Assembly (NCBI RefSeq): GCF_017104965.1
Contig: NZ_JAAGPR010000009.1
Location: 62,001 to 126,000 of the forward strand
Reading direction: 5' to 3'
Origin: Paraburkholderia sp. Ac-20340
Lineage (GTDB): Bacteria; Pseudomonadota; Gammaproteobacteria; Burkholderiales; Burkholderiaceae
Length of the DNA: 64,000 nt
Below, piece by piece: positions 1 to 9,292 of this stretch. Each line of letters starts with the position of its first letter. Positions within the stretch are counted from its first letter, which is position 1. Under the pieces are notes generated by a model. It ran no database searches and was not told where the DNA came from. It was given only the letters and a program-made list of their open reading frames with translations. The position numbers were made by a program, and so were the translations under genes.

Positions 1-425
1 GCGTTCTGCAGGCCTTCCGGCAGTTGCACGCCGCACACCGCGCCGGTTGCCTGGTAATCCTTCCAGCCGCTACCGGCCAGATAGCCGCGCACCACGGCTT
101 CGACGAGGATCGGCTCGAGGCGCTTGACCACGACGGCGCGGCCCTTGACCTGCTCGACTTCGTCGGCGGACACGACGGTTTCCGGCGCCACGCCCGTGAG
201 GTGGTTCGGCACGACGTGCTTGAGCTTCTCGAACCAGAAGTCAGCCATCTGGTTGAGCACCTCGCCCTTGCGCGGAATCGGCTCGCCCATGATGACGTCG
301 AACGCCGACAGGCGGTCGGTCGTGACGATCAGCAGCTTGTCGGTGCCCACGGCGTAGTTGTCGCGGACCTTGCCGCGGCCGAGGAGCGGCAGCGAGCTGA
401 GCGTGGATTCGTAGAGGGTAGACAT
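1..425 (-). CDS. purC: Phosphoribosylaminoimidazole-succinocarboxamide (SAICAR) synthase, N-terminal part
   Basis: PurC makes SAICAR from CAIR, aspartate and ATP in cytosolic purine synthesis. Reading leftwards from the ATG at 425, the protein begins [20 protein letters not shown] and continues with the family motifs [12 protein letters not shown] (phosphate-binding start), [19 protein letters not shown] and [15 protein letters not shown]. About 141 codons are present. The C-terminal half lies beyond the left edge, so this is a window truncation and not a broken gene. It is the last gene of the minus-strand set downstream of fba, and the fba terminator separates the two. In Burkholderiaceae purC is commonly followed by purE/purK, which would lie outside the window. 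Confidence 0.95.
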   Translation of the reverse strand, partial: MSTLYESTLSSLPLLGRGKVRDNYAVGTDKLLIVTTDRLSAFDVIMGEPIPRKGEVLNQMADFWFEKLKHVVPNHLTGVAPETVVSADEVEQVKGRAVVVKRLEPILVEAVVRGYLAGSGWKDYQATGAVCGVQLPEGLQN

Positions 426-535
426 CGTCGTGATTCGCTAAAAAGACAGTTCGAGGACTATCGAAACAGAAGGCGGAACCCCGGCCTGCGATGCAAGCTG
501 AAGGCGGAATTCTGAGGGTATTGCGAGGTTAAACC

Positions 536-585
536 AAAAAGCACGTCGCCGTCCCCCAAAACAGGCGGAAACGGCGACGTTTTTG
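536..585 (-). terminator. Rho-independent terminator of fba
   Basis: A perfect 10-bp inverted repeat (arms 543-552 and 571-580, ACGTCGCCGT type) is followed on the minus strand by GC and then TTTTT. It lies about 70 bp after the fba stop and before purC, so it should end fba mRNA. The plus strand also has a T run after the right arm, so it may work in both directions. Confidence 0.85.
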
Positions 586-648
586 TCTCGCCGCGAGCGC
601 ACGGCTTTTAACCCGCACGCTCGCAGATCAAGGCGGTTTTATCCGAAC

Positions 649-1713
649 TTAGCGCACGATCTGTGCGAGTTCGCCCGACTTGTACTTCTCGGCGATCTTG
701 TCGAGCGAGACCGGCTTGATCTTGCCAGCCTGGCCTTCGCAACCGAACGCGAGGAAGCGGTCCACGCAGACCTTCTTCGCAGCTTCGCGAGCCGGCTTCA
801 GGTAATCGCGCGGGTCGAACTTCGACGGGTTTTCGAACATATAGCGACGGATCGCGCCCGTGATGGCCAGACGCAGGTCGGTGTCGATATTGATCTTGCG
901 CACGCCATGACGAATGCCTTCCTGGATCTCCTCCACCGGCACGCCGTACGTTTCCTTCATGTCGCCGCCGAATTCGCGGATTTCAGCCAGCAGTTCCTGC
1001 GGCACCGACGACGAACCGTGCATGACCAGGTGCGTGTTCGGGATGCGTGCGTGGATTTCCTTGATGCGCTGGATCGACAGGATGTCGCCCGTGGGCTTCT
1101 TGGAGAACTTGTAGGCGCCGTGCGAGGTGCCGATTGCGATCGCCAGTGCGTCGCACTGGGTCAGCTTCACGAAGTCGGCGGCCTGCTCCGGGTCCGTCAG
1201 GAGCTGTTCGCGCGTCATGGTGCCTTCCGCGCCGTGACCGTCTTCCTTGTCGCCCATCAGGGTTTCCAGCGAACCGAGCACGCCCAGTTCCGCTTCGACC
1301 GTGACGCCGATCGAGTGCGCCATTTCGACGACCTTGCGCGAGACATCGACGTTGTACTCGTAGGAAGCGACCGTCTTGCCGTCGGCTTCGAGCGAACCGT
1401 CCATCATCACGCTGGTGAAGCCGCTGCGGATCGCAGCCATGCAGACCGCCGGCGACTGGCCGTGGTCCTGGTGCATCACGACGGGGATATGCGGATACGA
1501 CTCGACCGCCGCTTCGATCAGGTGGCGCAGGAACGGCTCGCCCGCGTACTTACGCGCGCCGGCCGAGGCCTGCATGATCACGGGCGAGCCGACCTGGCTG
1601 GCCGCTTCCATGATCGCCTGAACCTGTTCGAGGTTGTTCACGTTGAACGCGGGCAGACCGTAGCCGTTTTCGGCCGCATGGTCGAGCAGTTGACGCATTG
1701 AAACGAGAGGCAT
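649..1713 (-). CDS. fba: Class II fructose-1,6-bisphosphate aldolase (Calvin-cycle subtype)
   Basis: Zn-dependent aldolase interconverting fructose-1,6-bisphosphate with glyceraldehyde-3-phosphate and dihydroxyacetone phosphate. The 354-residue length is normal for the CbbA/FbaA class II subtype. Visible motifs are [18 protein letters not shown] near the N terminus, the metal-site segment [10 protein letters not shown] (about residues 77-86), [20 protein letters not shown], the substrate-loop segment [20 protein letters not shown] and [10 protein letters not shown]. The start [13 protein letters not shown] is preceded by AAGGAG at normal distance (CAAAGGAGTAGCAACA before the ATG). It lies downstream of pyk on the same strand, forming a glycolytic group with pyk and pgk. 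No autotrophy gene is seen nearby, so a housekeeping glycolytic/gluconeogenic role is likelier than CO2 fixation. Confidence 0.96.
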   Translation of the reverse strand: MPLVSMRQLLDHAAENGYGLPAFNVNNLEQVQAIMEAASQVGSPVIMQASAGARKYAGEPFLRHLIEAAVESYPHIPVVMHQDHGQSPAVCMAAIRSGFTSVMMDGSLEADGKTVASYEYNVDVSRKVVEMAHSIGVTVEAELGVLGSLETLMGDKEDGHGAEGTMTREQLLTDPEQAADFVKLTQCDALAIAIGTSHGAYKFSKKPTGDILSIQRIKEIHARIPNTHLVMHGSSSVPQELLAEIREFGGDMKETYGVPVEEIQEGIRHGVRKINIDTDLRLAITGAIRRYMFENPSKFDPRDYLKPAREAAKKVCVDRFLAFGCEGQAGKIKPVSLDKIAEKYKSGELAQIVR

Positions 1714-2100
1714 TGTTGCTACTCCTTTGATTTGAAACGAATTGCTTCGTGCCGCCGGCCGTCTTGCGCAGCCGGTCGAGGGCGGCCTGGCAGCCGCCTC
1801 CCGCGTGCTCGTCGCGGGCTCAATGACGTGATTTTATCGCGAAGCGACTGCAATTCCCGCGCCGAAACGCGTAACTGGCATGAAATTGGCGTATCCGAAC
1901 GTCAGAAGCGCGAGAAGATGCAAAAAGGATTGACAGCCCGCGCGTTGCCTCAACTGCGCGAGAGCCGGAATTGCGGGGATTTACGTCGATTTTGCTACGA
2001 TCTTGCAGTCAATTAGCGCCGATCTGATACCAATGTGATACCAGTCGGCGCCAATGGTGTTAACTCGCTGTTTTTTTCAAAACCGCGTTACAGCACTGCG
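1714..2100. other. Intergenic region between pyk and fba with a repeat element
   Basis: A 387-bp gap between two minus-strand genes. Candidate plus-strand frames here have no family resemblance and no usable SD, so I see no gene. It must hold the fba promoter/leader. The one clear structure is the repeat at 2013-2054, listed separately. No strong terminator for pyk was found. Confidence 0.6.
2013..2054. repeat. Inverted repeat enclosing two TGATACCA direct repeats
   Basis: GCGCCGA (2016-2022) and TCGGCGC (2045-2051) are complementary and extend by ATT/AAT past one mismatch. Between them TGATACCA occurs twice in tandem, one helical turn apart. This could be a regulator site or an mRNA structure after pyk. 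No protein is assigned. Confidence 0.5.
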
Positions 2101-3537
2101 TTACAGCACATCTCCGACACGCACGATCTTCAGCGTGTTGGTGCCGCCAGGCTGGCCCATCGGCTCGCCCACGGTCAGCACGACCATGTCGCCGCGCGAC
2201 GCGTAGCCCTTGCTCACCACCACTTCGATCGCCTGCTGCAGCGCCGTGTCGCGGTCGCTGCTGGTGTCCAGATGCAGCGGCGTGACATTGCGGTACAGCG
2301 ACATGGCGCGCTCGCTACCCTCGCGCGGCGTCAGCGCGAAGATCGGCACGTGGGTCCAGTGACGCGACATCCACAGCGCGGTCGAGCCCGATTCCGTCAG
2401 CGCGACGATGGCCTTGGCGCCCAGATGGTAGGCCGTGAACAGCGCGCCCATCGCGATCGACTGGTCGATGCGCGTGAAAGTGCGGTCGAGGAAATCCTTG
2501 TCCAGCTCGGATTGTTCCGACTTTTCGGCTTCCAGGCAGATGGCGGCCATCGTTTCGATGGTCTGCACCGGGTACTTGCCTGCTGCCGATTCGGCCGACA
2601 GCATCACGGCGTCGGTGCCGTCGAGCACGGCATTGGCGACGTCCGAGACTTCGGCGCGCGTGGGCACCGGCGCGTGGATCATCGACTCCATCATCTGCGT
2701 GGCCGTGATGACGAGCTTGTTCGACTCGCGCGCCATGCGGATCATGCGCTTTTGCAGCGCCGGAACCGCGGCGTTGCCGACTTCCACGGCCAGATCGCCG
2801 CGGGCGACCATGATGCCGTCCGACGAATCGAGAATTTCCTGCAGCGCCGGAATCGCTTCGGCGCGCTCGATCTTCGCGATCATCTTCGGCTTGATGCCGT
2901 ACGGCGCACCCGCGATGTTGGCGAGCTGACGCGCCATTTCCATGTCGGTGGCGTTCTTGGGGAACGACACGGCCACGAAGTCCACGCCGATCGACATCGC
3001 CGTGCGGATGTCTTCCATGTCCTTCGCGGTCAGCGCCGGCGCCGTGAGGCCGCCGCCCTGACGGTTGATGCCCTTGTTGTTGGACAGCTCGCCGCCGATC
3101 TTCACGACCGTGTGAATTTCGGTGCCGATCACGCGCGACACGTCGAGCACGATCAGGCCGTCGTTGAGCAGCAGCACGTCGCCCGGCTTCAGGTCGCGCG
3201 GCAGGTCTTTGTAGTCGAGACCGACGCGCTCGTCGTTACCGAGTTCGCATTCGGCGTCGAGGATAAAAGGCTGGCCCGGTTCGAGCAGCGTCTTGCCGTT
3301 CTCGAACTTGCCGACGCGGATCTTGGGGCCTTGCAGGTCAGCCATGATCGCGACTTCGCGGCCGGCCTGACGGGCGCACGCCCGCACGTTCTCGGCACGC
3401 TGACGGTGATCGTCGGCGGTGCCGTGCGAGAAGTTGAGGCGCACCACGTCCAATCCTGCGTGGATCATTTTCAGCAGGATGTCCGGCGTGCTGGAAGCCG
3501 GACCGATGGTGGCGACAATCTTGGTGGCGCGATGCAT
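2101..3537 (-). CDS. pyk: Pyruvate kinase
   Basis: Converts phosphoenolpyruvate and ADP to pyruvate and ATP, the last step of glycolysis. From the ATG at 3537 the protein is 478 residues, the usual bacterial length, and starts MHRATKIVATIGPASSTPDI. Motifs include LNFSHGTADDH, the active-site region KIERAEAIPALQEILDSSDGIMVARGDLAVE (split: KIERAEA, MVARGDLAVE), TQMMESM, DVANAVLDGTDAVMLSAESA and a C-terminal allosteric-type domain ending VGEPMGQPGGTNTLKIVRVG. I chose 3537 because GAGGAG lies 5 nt upstream and because homology begins there. The frame stays open upstream to the pgk stop (listed separately), so a longer product is formally possible. Confidence 0.95.
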   Translation of the reverse strand: MHRATKIVATIGPASSTPDILLKMIHAGLDVVRLNFSHGTADDHRQRAENVRACARQAGREVAIMADLQGPKIRVGKFENGKTLLEPGQPFILDAECELGNDERVGLDYKDLPRDLKPGDVLLLNDGLIVLDVSRVIGTEIHTVVKIGGELSNNKGINRQGGGLTAPALTAKDMEDIRTAMSIGVDFVAVSFPKNATDMEMARQLANIAGAPYGIKPKMIAKIERAEAIPALQEILDSSDGIMVARGDLAVEVGNAAVPALQKRMIRMARESNKLVITATQMMESMIHAPVPTRAEVSDVANAVLDGTDAVMLSAESAAGKYPVQTIETMAAICLEAEKSEQSELDKDFLDRTFTRIDQSIAMGALFTAYHLGAKAIVALTESGSTALWMSRHWTHVPIFALTPREGSERAMSLYRNVTPLHLDTSSDRDTALQQAIEVVVSKGYASRGDMVVLTVGEPMGQPGGTNTLKIVRVGDVL

Positions 3538-4041
3538 GAGTCTCCTCGTCTGGATAGGATCGCTGGGAAAACCGTTACTGCGAGAAGTGCTGGCCGGCTG
3601 CGCTGACGCGGTTCCAACTTGCGTAGCACTGCCGTGACGCGCACCGGTGATGCCCGGCGTCGCTTTCTTGGAGGGCGCTTCCTTGGCCGATACGACTGGC
3701 GCGGCCTCGGTGGCGTTACTTTGATGCGTTTGTGCTTGCTGTGCCTGCGAAGCTTCGGCGGCGGGCGTGGCTGTGCGCCCTGCTTCATGACCGGCTTGCG
3801 GCGTCACCGTCGTCGCGAGCGATTCAGCGGTCGCTGCGCCCGACGGGGTCGAATCAGATTCCATCACCGCTTCGAGAACGGCAACGGACGTCGCGTCCGC
3901 CCGTGCCTCTTCTGTCGCGGCTTGCAGGGGCGTCGGCCCCTGCTTTGCGGCGGATTGCGCGGCCCCGGCTGCGACGCGCTTTTGCGCGCTCGCACGAGGA
4001 AGCTTGTTGGTGGCCTTCCCGGCCGGGGCGCGCGGCGCCAC
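3538..4041 (-). other. Open in-frame leader between pgk and pyk (possible 168-residue extension of pyruvate kinase)
   Basis: From the GTG at 4041, directly abutting the pgk TAA, 168 codons run without a stop in the same frame as pyk. The predicted peptide is low complexity, rich in Ala, Thr, Ser, Pro and Gln with scattered Lys/Arg (for example KATNKLPRASAQKRVAAG and PKKA-like stretches), has no recognised domain and would be disordered. No SD precedes the GTG other than pgk coding sequence, so translation would need coupling to pgk termination. The strong SD at the internal ATG 3537 argues that most pyruvate kinase starts there. It may instead be a non-coding spacer in which high GC keeps a frame open, or a decayed gene. 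Confidence 0.4.
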
Positions 4042-5241
4042 TTAGCCTGCCGCCCGGGTTTCGAGCACTTCCACGGCCGGCAGCTTCTTGCCTTCGAGGA
4101 ACTCGAGGAAAGCGCCGCCGCCGGTGGAGATATAGCTGACCTTATCGGCGATGTTGTACTTCGCGATGGCCGCGAGCGTGTCGCCGCCGCCTGCGATCGA
4201 GAACGCGCCCGAATTCGCGATGGCGTCCGCCAGCGTCTTCGTGCCGTTGCCGAACTGGTCGAACTCGAACACGCCAACCGGGCCGTTCCACACGATCGTG
4301 CCGGCCTGCGCGAGCTGCGCGGCGAGCGCATTGGCCGTGACCGGGCCGATGTCGAGGATCATGTCGTCGTCGGCGACGTCGGCGACATTCTTGGTTTCGG
4401 CCTTGGCCGTCGCCGAGAATTCCTTGGCCGTGACCACGTCCGTCGGGATCGGCACCGAGGCGCCGCGTGCGCGGGCCGCGTCGATGATCGCCTTGGCGTC
4501 GTCGATCAGATCGACTTCGGCCAGCGACTTGCCGATCTTCAGGCCGGCAGCCAGCATGAACGTGTTGGCGATGCCGCCGCCGACGATCAGCTGATCGACC
4601 TTTTCGGCCAGCGACTTGAGAATGGTGAGCTTGGTCGAAACCTTCGAACCGGCGACGATCGCCACCAGCGGGCGCTTCGGTGCGCCGAGCGCCTTGCCGA
4701 GCGCGTCCAGCTCGGCCGCCAGCAGCGGGCCTGCGCAGGCGATGGGCGCGTACTTCGCGATGCCGTGCGTGGTGGCTTCGGCGCGGTGCGCGGTGCCGAA
4801 CGCGTCGTTCACGTAGATATCGCAGAGCTGGGCCATTTTCTGGGCCAGTTCGTCCGAATTCTTCTTCTCGCCCTTGTTGACGCGGCAGTTTTCGAGCAGC
4901 ACGACATTGCCCGGCTCGACGTTCACGCCGTTTTCCACCCAGTTCGCGACCAGCGGCACGTCGCGGCCGAGCAGTTCGGCCAGACGCTGCGCAACCGGAG
5001 CGAGCGAGTCTTCGGGTTTGAATTCACCTTCGGTCGGGCGGCCCAGGTGGGACGTGACCATCACCGCGGCGCCCGCATCCAGCGCGGCCTTGATGGCCGG
5101 CACGGAAGCGCGCACGCGGGTGTCTTCGGTGATGTTGCCGTGGTCGTCCTGCGGCACGTTCAGGTCGGCGCGGATGAACACCCGCTTGCCCTTGAGCTTG
5201 CCTTCGGAGATCAGATCGGAAAGACGCAGAACCTTGTTCAT
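4042..5241 (-). CDS. pgk: Phosphoglycerate kinase
   Basis: Transfers phosphate between 1,3-bisphosphoglycerate and ADP in glycolysis, with 3-phosphoglycerate as product. The 399-residue protein begins [20 protein letters not shown] and shows [88 protein letters not shown] and the C-terminal [12 protein letters not shown] and [19 protein letters not shown]. The ATG at 5241 matches the family start. An in-frame ATG two codons upstream (5247) is a reasonable alternative, and neither has a strong SD. It is the first gene of the pgk-pyk-fba series, and its stop touches the long open leader in front of pyk. Confidence 0.95.
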   Translation of the reverse strand: MNKVLRLSDLISEGKLKGKRVFIRADLNVPQDDHGNITEDTRVRASVPAIKAALDAGAAVMVTSHLGRPTEGEFKPEDSLAPVAQRLAELLGRDVPLVANWVENGVNVEPGNVVLLENCRVNKGEKKNSDELAQKMAQLCDIYVNDAFGTAHRAEATTHGIAKYAPIACAGPLLAAELDALGKALGAPKRPLVAIVAGSKVSTKLTILKSLAEKVDQLIVGGGIANTFMLAAGLKIGKSLAEVDLIDDAKAIIDAARARGASVPIPTDVVTAKEFSATAKAETKNVADVADDDMILDIGPVTANALAAQLAQAGTIVWNGPVGVFEFDQFGNGTKTLADAIANSGAFSIAGGGDTLAAIAKYNIADKVSYISTGGGAFLEFLEGKKLPAVEVLETRAAG

Positions 5242-5933
5242 GGACATGTCATCTTGATGGTGGGAAGGCGGTGACAAGACGATGCAGGTCCGCGGGCCGC
5301 TGAAGCGTTGCTTCGGGCAGCCAGGGCGGCTAAGGCGCGACGGGCGCGGCGCGGGATCCGCGCGGCTGCCGTCTCCAGGCGCCGCCGCGGGTCGCTTGCT
5401 CGGCGCTCGGCACGAGCCGGCATCGAATTGCGAGATCGGTATTTTAGCCGATAGCCAGGATGATCTGAGGCGTGCATCGGCGAATGTCCCGTATTTGGGA
5501 GAACGCTGAGTGTCATATTTACGATTGTGCAACGCAACATGACAATCTTCGTTCAGCACGCGTTTGTCAGCGGTGAAAGAGACCGAAGACAGCTTCCAAT
5601 CCAGACATAAAAGATGCACAAGCCGCGCACAAGCCAGGCAGAAACTGGCCGCACGCGGCGCCGGATCGGCCCGGAAGGCCCGCCGCGCGCGCCCGTGGGC
5701 GCGCTAAGGCCGCGTAAATGACGTTAGAATGATCCTCTTTGCCAAACGCTGGCGCAGCGTGCCCGAACACCGGCGCGCAATGCGCGAGGAATCGCGGCGC
5801 GTTGCGATGCCCGACTTATATGCCCAGCGCATATAACAACGTTTAGCACCGGTTTTCAGTCGTTTTTGCCCGCTTTTTTGCGCGTTTTTTGCTCGTTTAA
5901 TCACCGTTTCACTGCACTCGCCTGGAGAATCGT
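5242..5933. other. Divergent intergenic region pgk / ilvE
   Basis: About 690 bp between divergently transcribed pgk and ilvE, so it should hold both promoters and a long 5' leader for one of them. No convincing gene is seen. The small frames are Arg/Ala-rich shadows. From about 5846 to 5900 the plus strand carries several T tracts (5-7 T each) spaced roughly 10-15 bp, unusual in this GC-rich sequence and immediately upstream of ilvE. Confidence 0.6.
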
Positions 5934-6854
5934 ATGTCAATGGCCGACCGCGACGGCAAGATCTGGATGGACGGCAAGCTGGTGGACTGGCGCGACGCCA
6001 ACATCCACGTGCTGACCCACACGCTGCACTACGGCATGGGCGTCTTCGAAGGCGTACGCGCTTACAAGACCACCGACGGGACCGCCATTTTCCGCCTGGC
6101 CGAGCACACCAAGCGTCTGCTCAACTCGGCGAAGATCTTCCAGATGGACGTGCCGTTCGACGCGAAAACCCTCGCCGACGCGCAGCTCGAAGTCGTGCGC
6201 GAGAACAAGCTCGAATCCTGCTACATCCGCCCGATCATCTGGGTCGGCTCGGAAAAGCTCGGCGTCTCGGCCAAAGGCAACACGATTCATGTGGCGATCG
6301 CCGCGTGGCCGTGGGGCGCTTACCTGGGCGAAGACGGTCTGGCCAAGGGCATCCGCGTGAAGACGTCGTCGTTCACGCGCCATCACGTGAACGTGTCGAT
6401 GGTGCGCGCGAAGGCGTCGGGCTGGTACGTGAACTCGATTCTCGCCAACCAGGAAGCCACCGCCGACGGCTACGACGAAGCGCTGCTGCTCGACGTCGAC
6501 GGCTATGTCTCGGAAGGCTCGGGCGAAAACTTCTTCCTCGTCAACAACGGCAAGATCTACACGCCGGATCTCGCGTCCTGCCTCGACGGCATCACGCGCG
6601 ACACGGTCATCACGCTGGCGCGCGACATGGGTATCCCCGTGATCGAAAAGCGCATCACGCGCGACGAGGTCTACACCTGCGACGAAGCGTTCTTCACCGG
6701 CACCGCCGCCGAAGTCACGCCGATCCGCGAACTGGATAACCGCACCATCGGTTCCGGCTCGCGCGGCCCGATCACCGAGAAGCTGCAATCGGCATTCTTC
6801 GACGTGGTTTCGGGCAAAAACGAGAAATACGCACACTGGCTCGCGAAGGTCTGA
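5934..6854 (+). CDS. ilvE: Branched-chain amino acid aminotransferase (PLP fold type IV)
   Basis: Interconverts leucine, isoleucine and valine with their 2-oxo acids using glutamate and PLP. The 306-residue length is standard for bacterial IlvE. Sequence marks are WMDGKLVDWRDANIHVLTHT, LHYGMGVFEGVRAY, YIRPIIWVGSE, the PLP-lysine neighbourhood MVRAKASGWYVNS, EALLLDVDGYVSEGSGENFF and FFTGTAAEVTPIREL. The start is supported by GGAGAA 6 nt upstream. The next genes (zinc finger, waaF) follow on the same strand, the usual Burkholderia order. The T-rich leader upstream is noted separately. Confidence 0.95.
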   Translation: MSMADRDGKIWMDGKLVDWRDANIHVLTHTLHYGMGVFEGVRAYKTTDGTAIFRLAEHTKRLLNSAKIFQMDVPFDAKTLADAQLEVVRENKLESCYIRPIIWVGSEKLGVSAKGNTIHVAIAAWPWGAYLGEDGLAKGIRVKTSSFTRHHVNVSMVRAKASGWYVNSILANQEATADGYDEALLLDVDGYVSEGSGENFFLVNNGKIYTPDLASCLDGITRDTVITLARDMGIPVIEKRITRDEVYTCDEAFFTGTAAEVTPIRELDNRTIGSGSRGPITEKLQSAFFDVVSGKNEKYAHWLAKV

Positions 6855-6902
6855 GGACCGCCGCGCACCGTGCGCCCCACTGCTACACAGAGAAACATCC
6901 CC

Positions 6903-7097
6903 ATGAGCGAACTCAAGGAAATGCCGCTGGTCGAGTTGAAGGCCAAGGACCTGCCGGCGTACTGCCCGAACCCGTCGATGCCGCGCTGGAGCAACCATCC
7001 GCGCGTCTTTATCGACGTGACGCACGGCGAAGCAAAGTGCCCGTACTGCAGCACGCGCTACAAGCTGAAAGAAGGCGAGGTCGTGCACGGCCATTGA
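6903..7097 (+). CDS. Small zinc-finger domain protein (NDUFS6-like fold)
   Basis: A 64-residue protein with a C-terminal zinc-ribbon: CPNPSMPRWSNHPRVFID followed by AKCPYCSTRYKL. The Cys...His...CPYC arrangement matches the zf-CHCC/NDUFS6-type family. Start 6903 (MSELKEMPLVELK) is chosen over an in-frame ATG at 6870 because conservation begins there; the SD is weak (AGAGAAACATCCCC). It lies 48 bp after ilvE and is probably cotranscribed. Bacterial members have no well-established role; zinc binding is inferred from the ligands. Confidence 0.85.
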   Translation: MSELKEMPLVELKAKDLPAYCPNPSMPRWSNHPRVFIDVTHGEAKCPYCSTRYKLKEGEVVHGH

Positions 7098-7114
7098 TGG
7101 CCGGGGCGTATCCG

Positions 7115-7155
7115 CAGGCGCGGCCTCTACATCGATGATGTCGAGGCCGCGCCTG
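7115..7155. repeat. Long near-perfect hairpin after the zinc-finger gene
   Basis: Arms 7115-7127 and 7143-7155 are perfectly complementary (13 bp). After one mismatch the pairing continues through ACATC/GATGT, leaving a 3-nt loop. About 18 of 19 possible pairs form. There is no downstream T run, so this is more likely an mRNA-stability or REP-like element than a classical terminator. Confidence 0.7.
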
Positions 7156-7382
7156 ACCGCTTTCGAACCGCGCTTTCGAGTACCCGTAAAATTTGGCATT
7201 CCCGAGCTTAGCGCCGGCCCCGCGCCCGCTGAACACACGGAGCGCCACGGACTCGCAGCCTCCCCCGACGCGCTCCGGCGCGTCTTTTCCTAACCGCGTT
7301 TCGCGCGCGACGCCGCTGGCCCCCATTGCCTGGGAGCCGCCCGTGCCCGAAACCTTTGCCTTTTTCCGGACTTTGAATCCCG

Positions 7383-8408
7383 ATGCGCCGCGCGCTGGTT
7401 ATTGCACCGAACTGGATCGGTGACGCACTGATGGCGCAGCCGCTATTTTCGCGGCTCGTAAAACTGCATCCGCGTATCGAAATCGACGCGATTGCGCCCA
7501 CCTGGGTTGCGCCCGTTCTCGAGCGCATGCCCGAGATTCGCGACGTCTACGCCACCGACCTCGCCCACGGCAAGCTGCAGTTGCTGCGCCGCTGGCAACT
7601 CGCCGGCGACCTGCGCGCCGAAAAATACGACGCCGCCTATGTGCTGCCGAATTCGCTGAAATCCGCGCTGATCCCGTGGCTCGCGAACATTCCGCTGCGC
7701 ATCGGCTACACGGGCGAAAGCCGCTACGGCCTGCTCAACGTGCGCCACGCGAATCCGCCCAAGGACGAGCGTCCGCCGATGGTCAAGCACTACGCCGCGC
7801 TCGCCTGGGCGCCCGGCGCGAAAGTGCCCGACGATCTGCCGCTGCCGCGTCTCGAAGCCGACCCGAACGAAGCCTCGCGCGTTTCGGCGCGCTTCAATCT
7901 GGACACGCGCGTGCCGCTGCTGGTGTTCTGCCCCGGCGCGGAATACGGCCCGGCCAAGCGCTGGCCGCCCGAGCATTTCGCGGCGCTCGCGCGCATGGTC
8001 GGCCAGTCGTTCCCGTACACGCAGATCATCGCGCTCGGCTCGCCCAAGGACGCCCCGCTCGCCCAGGCGATCGCCGACCAGGCGCCCAACGTGCGCAATC
8101 TGTGCGGCCAGACCGCGCTCGGCGAAGCCTGCGCGCTGATCTCGCGCGCCAGCGCCGTGGTGACCAACGATTCGGGTCTGATGCACGTGGCGGCCGCGCT
8201 GCGCCGCCCGCTGGTGGCGCTTTACGGATCGACAGATCCGCGCCACACCCCGCCCCTGTCGGACCTCGCAAAGGTACAATGGCTGCATCTCGAGTGCAGT
8301 CCCTGCTTTGCGCGCGAGTGTCCGCTCGGGCATCAGAAATGCCTGCGCGAACTGAGCGCCGAACAGGTTTTCGACGACTTGCGCGGCATGCTGGTCGCCC
8401 AACGCTGA
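7383..8408 (+). CDS. waaF: Lipopolysaccharide heptosyltransferase II
   Basis: GT9-family enzyme adding the second L-glycero-D-manno-heptose to the LPS inner core at the cytoplasmic face of the inner membrane. The 341 residues begin MRRALVIAPNWIGDALMAQP, the typical GT9 start, with YVLPNSLKSALIPWLANIP, RIGYTGESRYGLLN, LVFCPGAEYGPAKRWP, ALGSPKD and the donor-binding region VVTNDSGLMHVAAALRRPLV followed by ALYGSTDPRHTPPL. C-terminal cysteines (ECSPCFARECPLGHQKCL) are characteristic of WaaF. It follows ilvE and the zinc-finger gene. gmhB, a heptose-pathway gene, is far downstream at 59.1 kb. Confidence 0.93.
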   Translation: MRRALVIAPNWIGDALMAQPLFSRLVKLHPRIEIDAIAPTWVAPVLERMPEIRDVYATDLAHGKLQLLRRWQLAGDLRAEKYDAAYVLPNSLKSALIPWLANIPLRIGYTGESRYGLLNVRHANPPKDERPPMVKHYAALAWAPGAKVPDDLPLPRLEADPNEASRVSARFNLDTRVPLLVFCPGAEYGPAKRWPPEHFAALARMVGQSFPYTQIIALGSPKDAPLAQAIADQAPNVRNLCGQTALGEACALISRASAVVTNDSGLMHVAAALRRPLVALYGSTDPRHTPPLSDLAKVQWLHLECSPCFARECPLGHQKCLRELSAEQVFDDLRGMLVAQR

Positions 8409-8733
8409 AGCACACGCAACGCGTTGCGCGGCCGCCACGTTCAGGCACGCCCCGTAACGTGGATGTGCGGCACGCCACCGACGCCGTACCCGTGGCACGC
8501 GCCCAATGCAGTAAAGGGCGCTTCACGGGGAACGCGTAGCAAGGTCAGGCAAAAACCGCATCGGCGTGCAGCACGAAGTCTTGCGTCACAGGCCTGTCTC
8601 GCGATCGCGGCAAGCTCGCGGCTGCCGGCTTGTGTCTTGCCACAAGGCGCAAACCGTCCGGTCGCCAGCCAGTCGCGGCATCGCCAACCGAAGCTAACGC
8701 CAACCCGCGCCAAGCGCATCAGATCAACGAGCC
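8409..8733. other. Intergenic region without a visible gene
   Basis: 325 bp between waaF and the SnoaL-like gene. The overlapping small frames are Arg/Ala-rich with no recognisable family. Only a short palindrome (GCAACGCGTTGC, near 8416-8427) stands out. It presumably holds the promoter of the next gene. Confidence 0.5.
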
Positions 8734-9180
8734 ATGCCACGTTTTGCCCACATCTTCGAAGCTGCCGCGGACACTCTCAACGCGTACTACCAGGCCGTCG
8801 CGGAGGTCAATATCGACGCGCTGATGGGCCTGTGGATCGATGAGGAGTTCGTCAGTTGCATCAGCGCCGAAGGCGCGCATCTGCACGGCCTGTCCGATAT
8901 CCGCTCGGGCCTTGCAGCGCAGCTCGTCGCCGCGCCGGTGTCGATCGAACCGCTCGACATCCGCGTGTACGACAGCCTCGGCACCGTGGTCTACGCGATC
9001 GTCGAAGCACACCGCCCGGTCGATCCGAGTGCGATCCCGGCGATGGTCTTCACGACCTACGTGATGGTTCATGAACGCGGCGAATGGCGCATCGCGCACA
9101 TTCACGCCAGCAAGATGCCGGACGACGCGGCCAGCCAGTTCGCGGCGAAGCTGCGCCACGGCCAGGGCGCGCTGCACTGA
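8734..9180 (+). CDS. NTF2-like / SnoaL-like domain protein
   Basis: A 148-residue single-domain protein of the NTF2-like superfamily: an N-terminal helix (AADTLNAYYQAVAEVNIDALMGLW), the segment EEFVSCISAEGAHLHG, then beta strands with VFTTYVMVHERGEWRIAHIHAS, the usual ending of SnoaL_3-type domains. Such folds serve as small-molecule enzymes or as binding modules, and the sequence does not say which. No signal peptide. It stands between waaF and the YheT-like hydrolase on the same strand; a functional link is not evident. Confidence 0.75.
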   Translation: MPRFAHIFEAAADTLNAYYQAVAEVNIDALMGLWIDEEFVSCISAEGAHLHGLSDIRSGLAAQLVAAPVSIEPLDIRVYDSLGTVVYAIVEAHRPVDPSAIPAMVFTTYVMVHERGEWRIAHIHASKMPDDAASQFAAKLRHGQGALH

Positions 9181-9292
9181 AGTCGCAGTACAGGCGCGCG
9201 TGACGCCCAGCGCAAGGCGTCACGAAGTAAGCGGCAATGCCACGAAGCGCCGACGGAACAAGAAGTCACGCAGTTGCAAGAAGGGGACGGCC

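Noticed and set aside
583..1701. Long plus-strand frame (372 codons) opposite fba
   Set aside because: It is an antisense shadow of the clear fba gene, Arg/His-rich and without homology; high GC at third positions keeps such frames open.
3619..5274. 551-codon plus-strand frame opposite pgk/pyk leader
   Set aside because: Composition is typical of antisense translation, and pgk on the minus strand has all family motifs.
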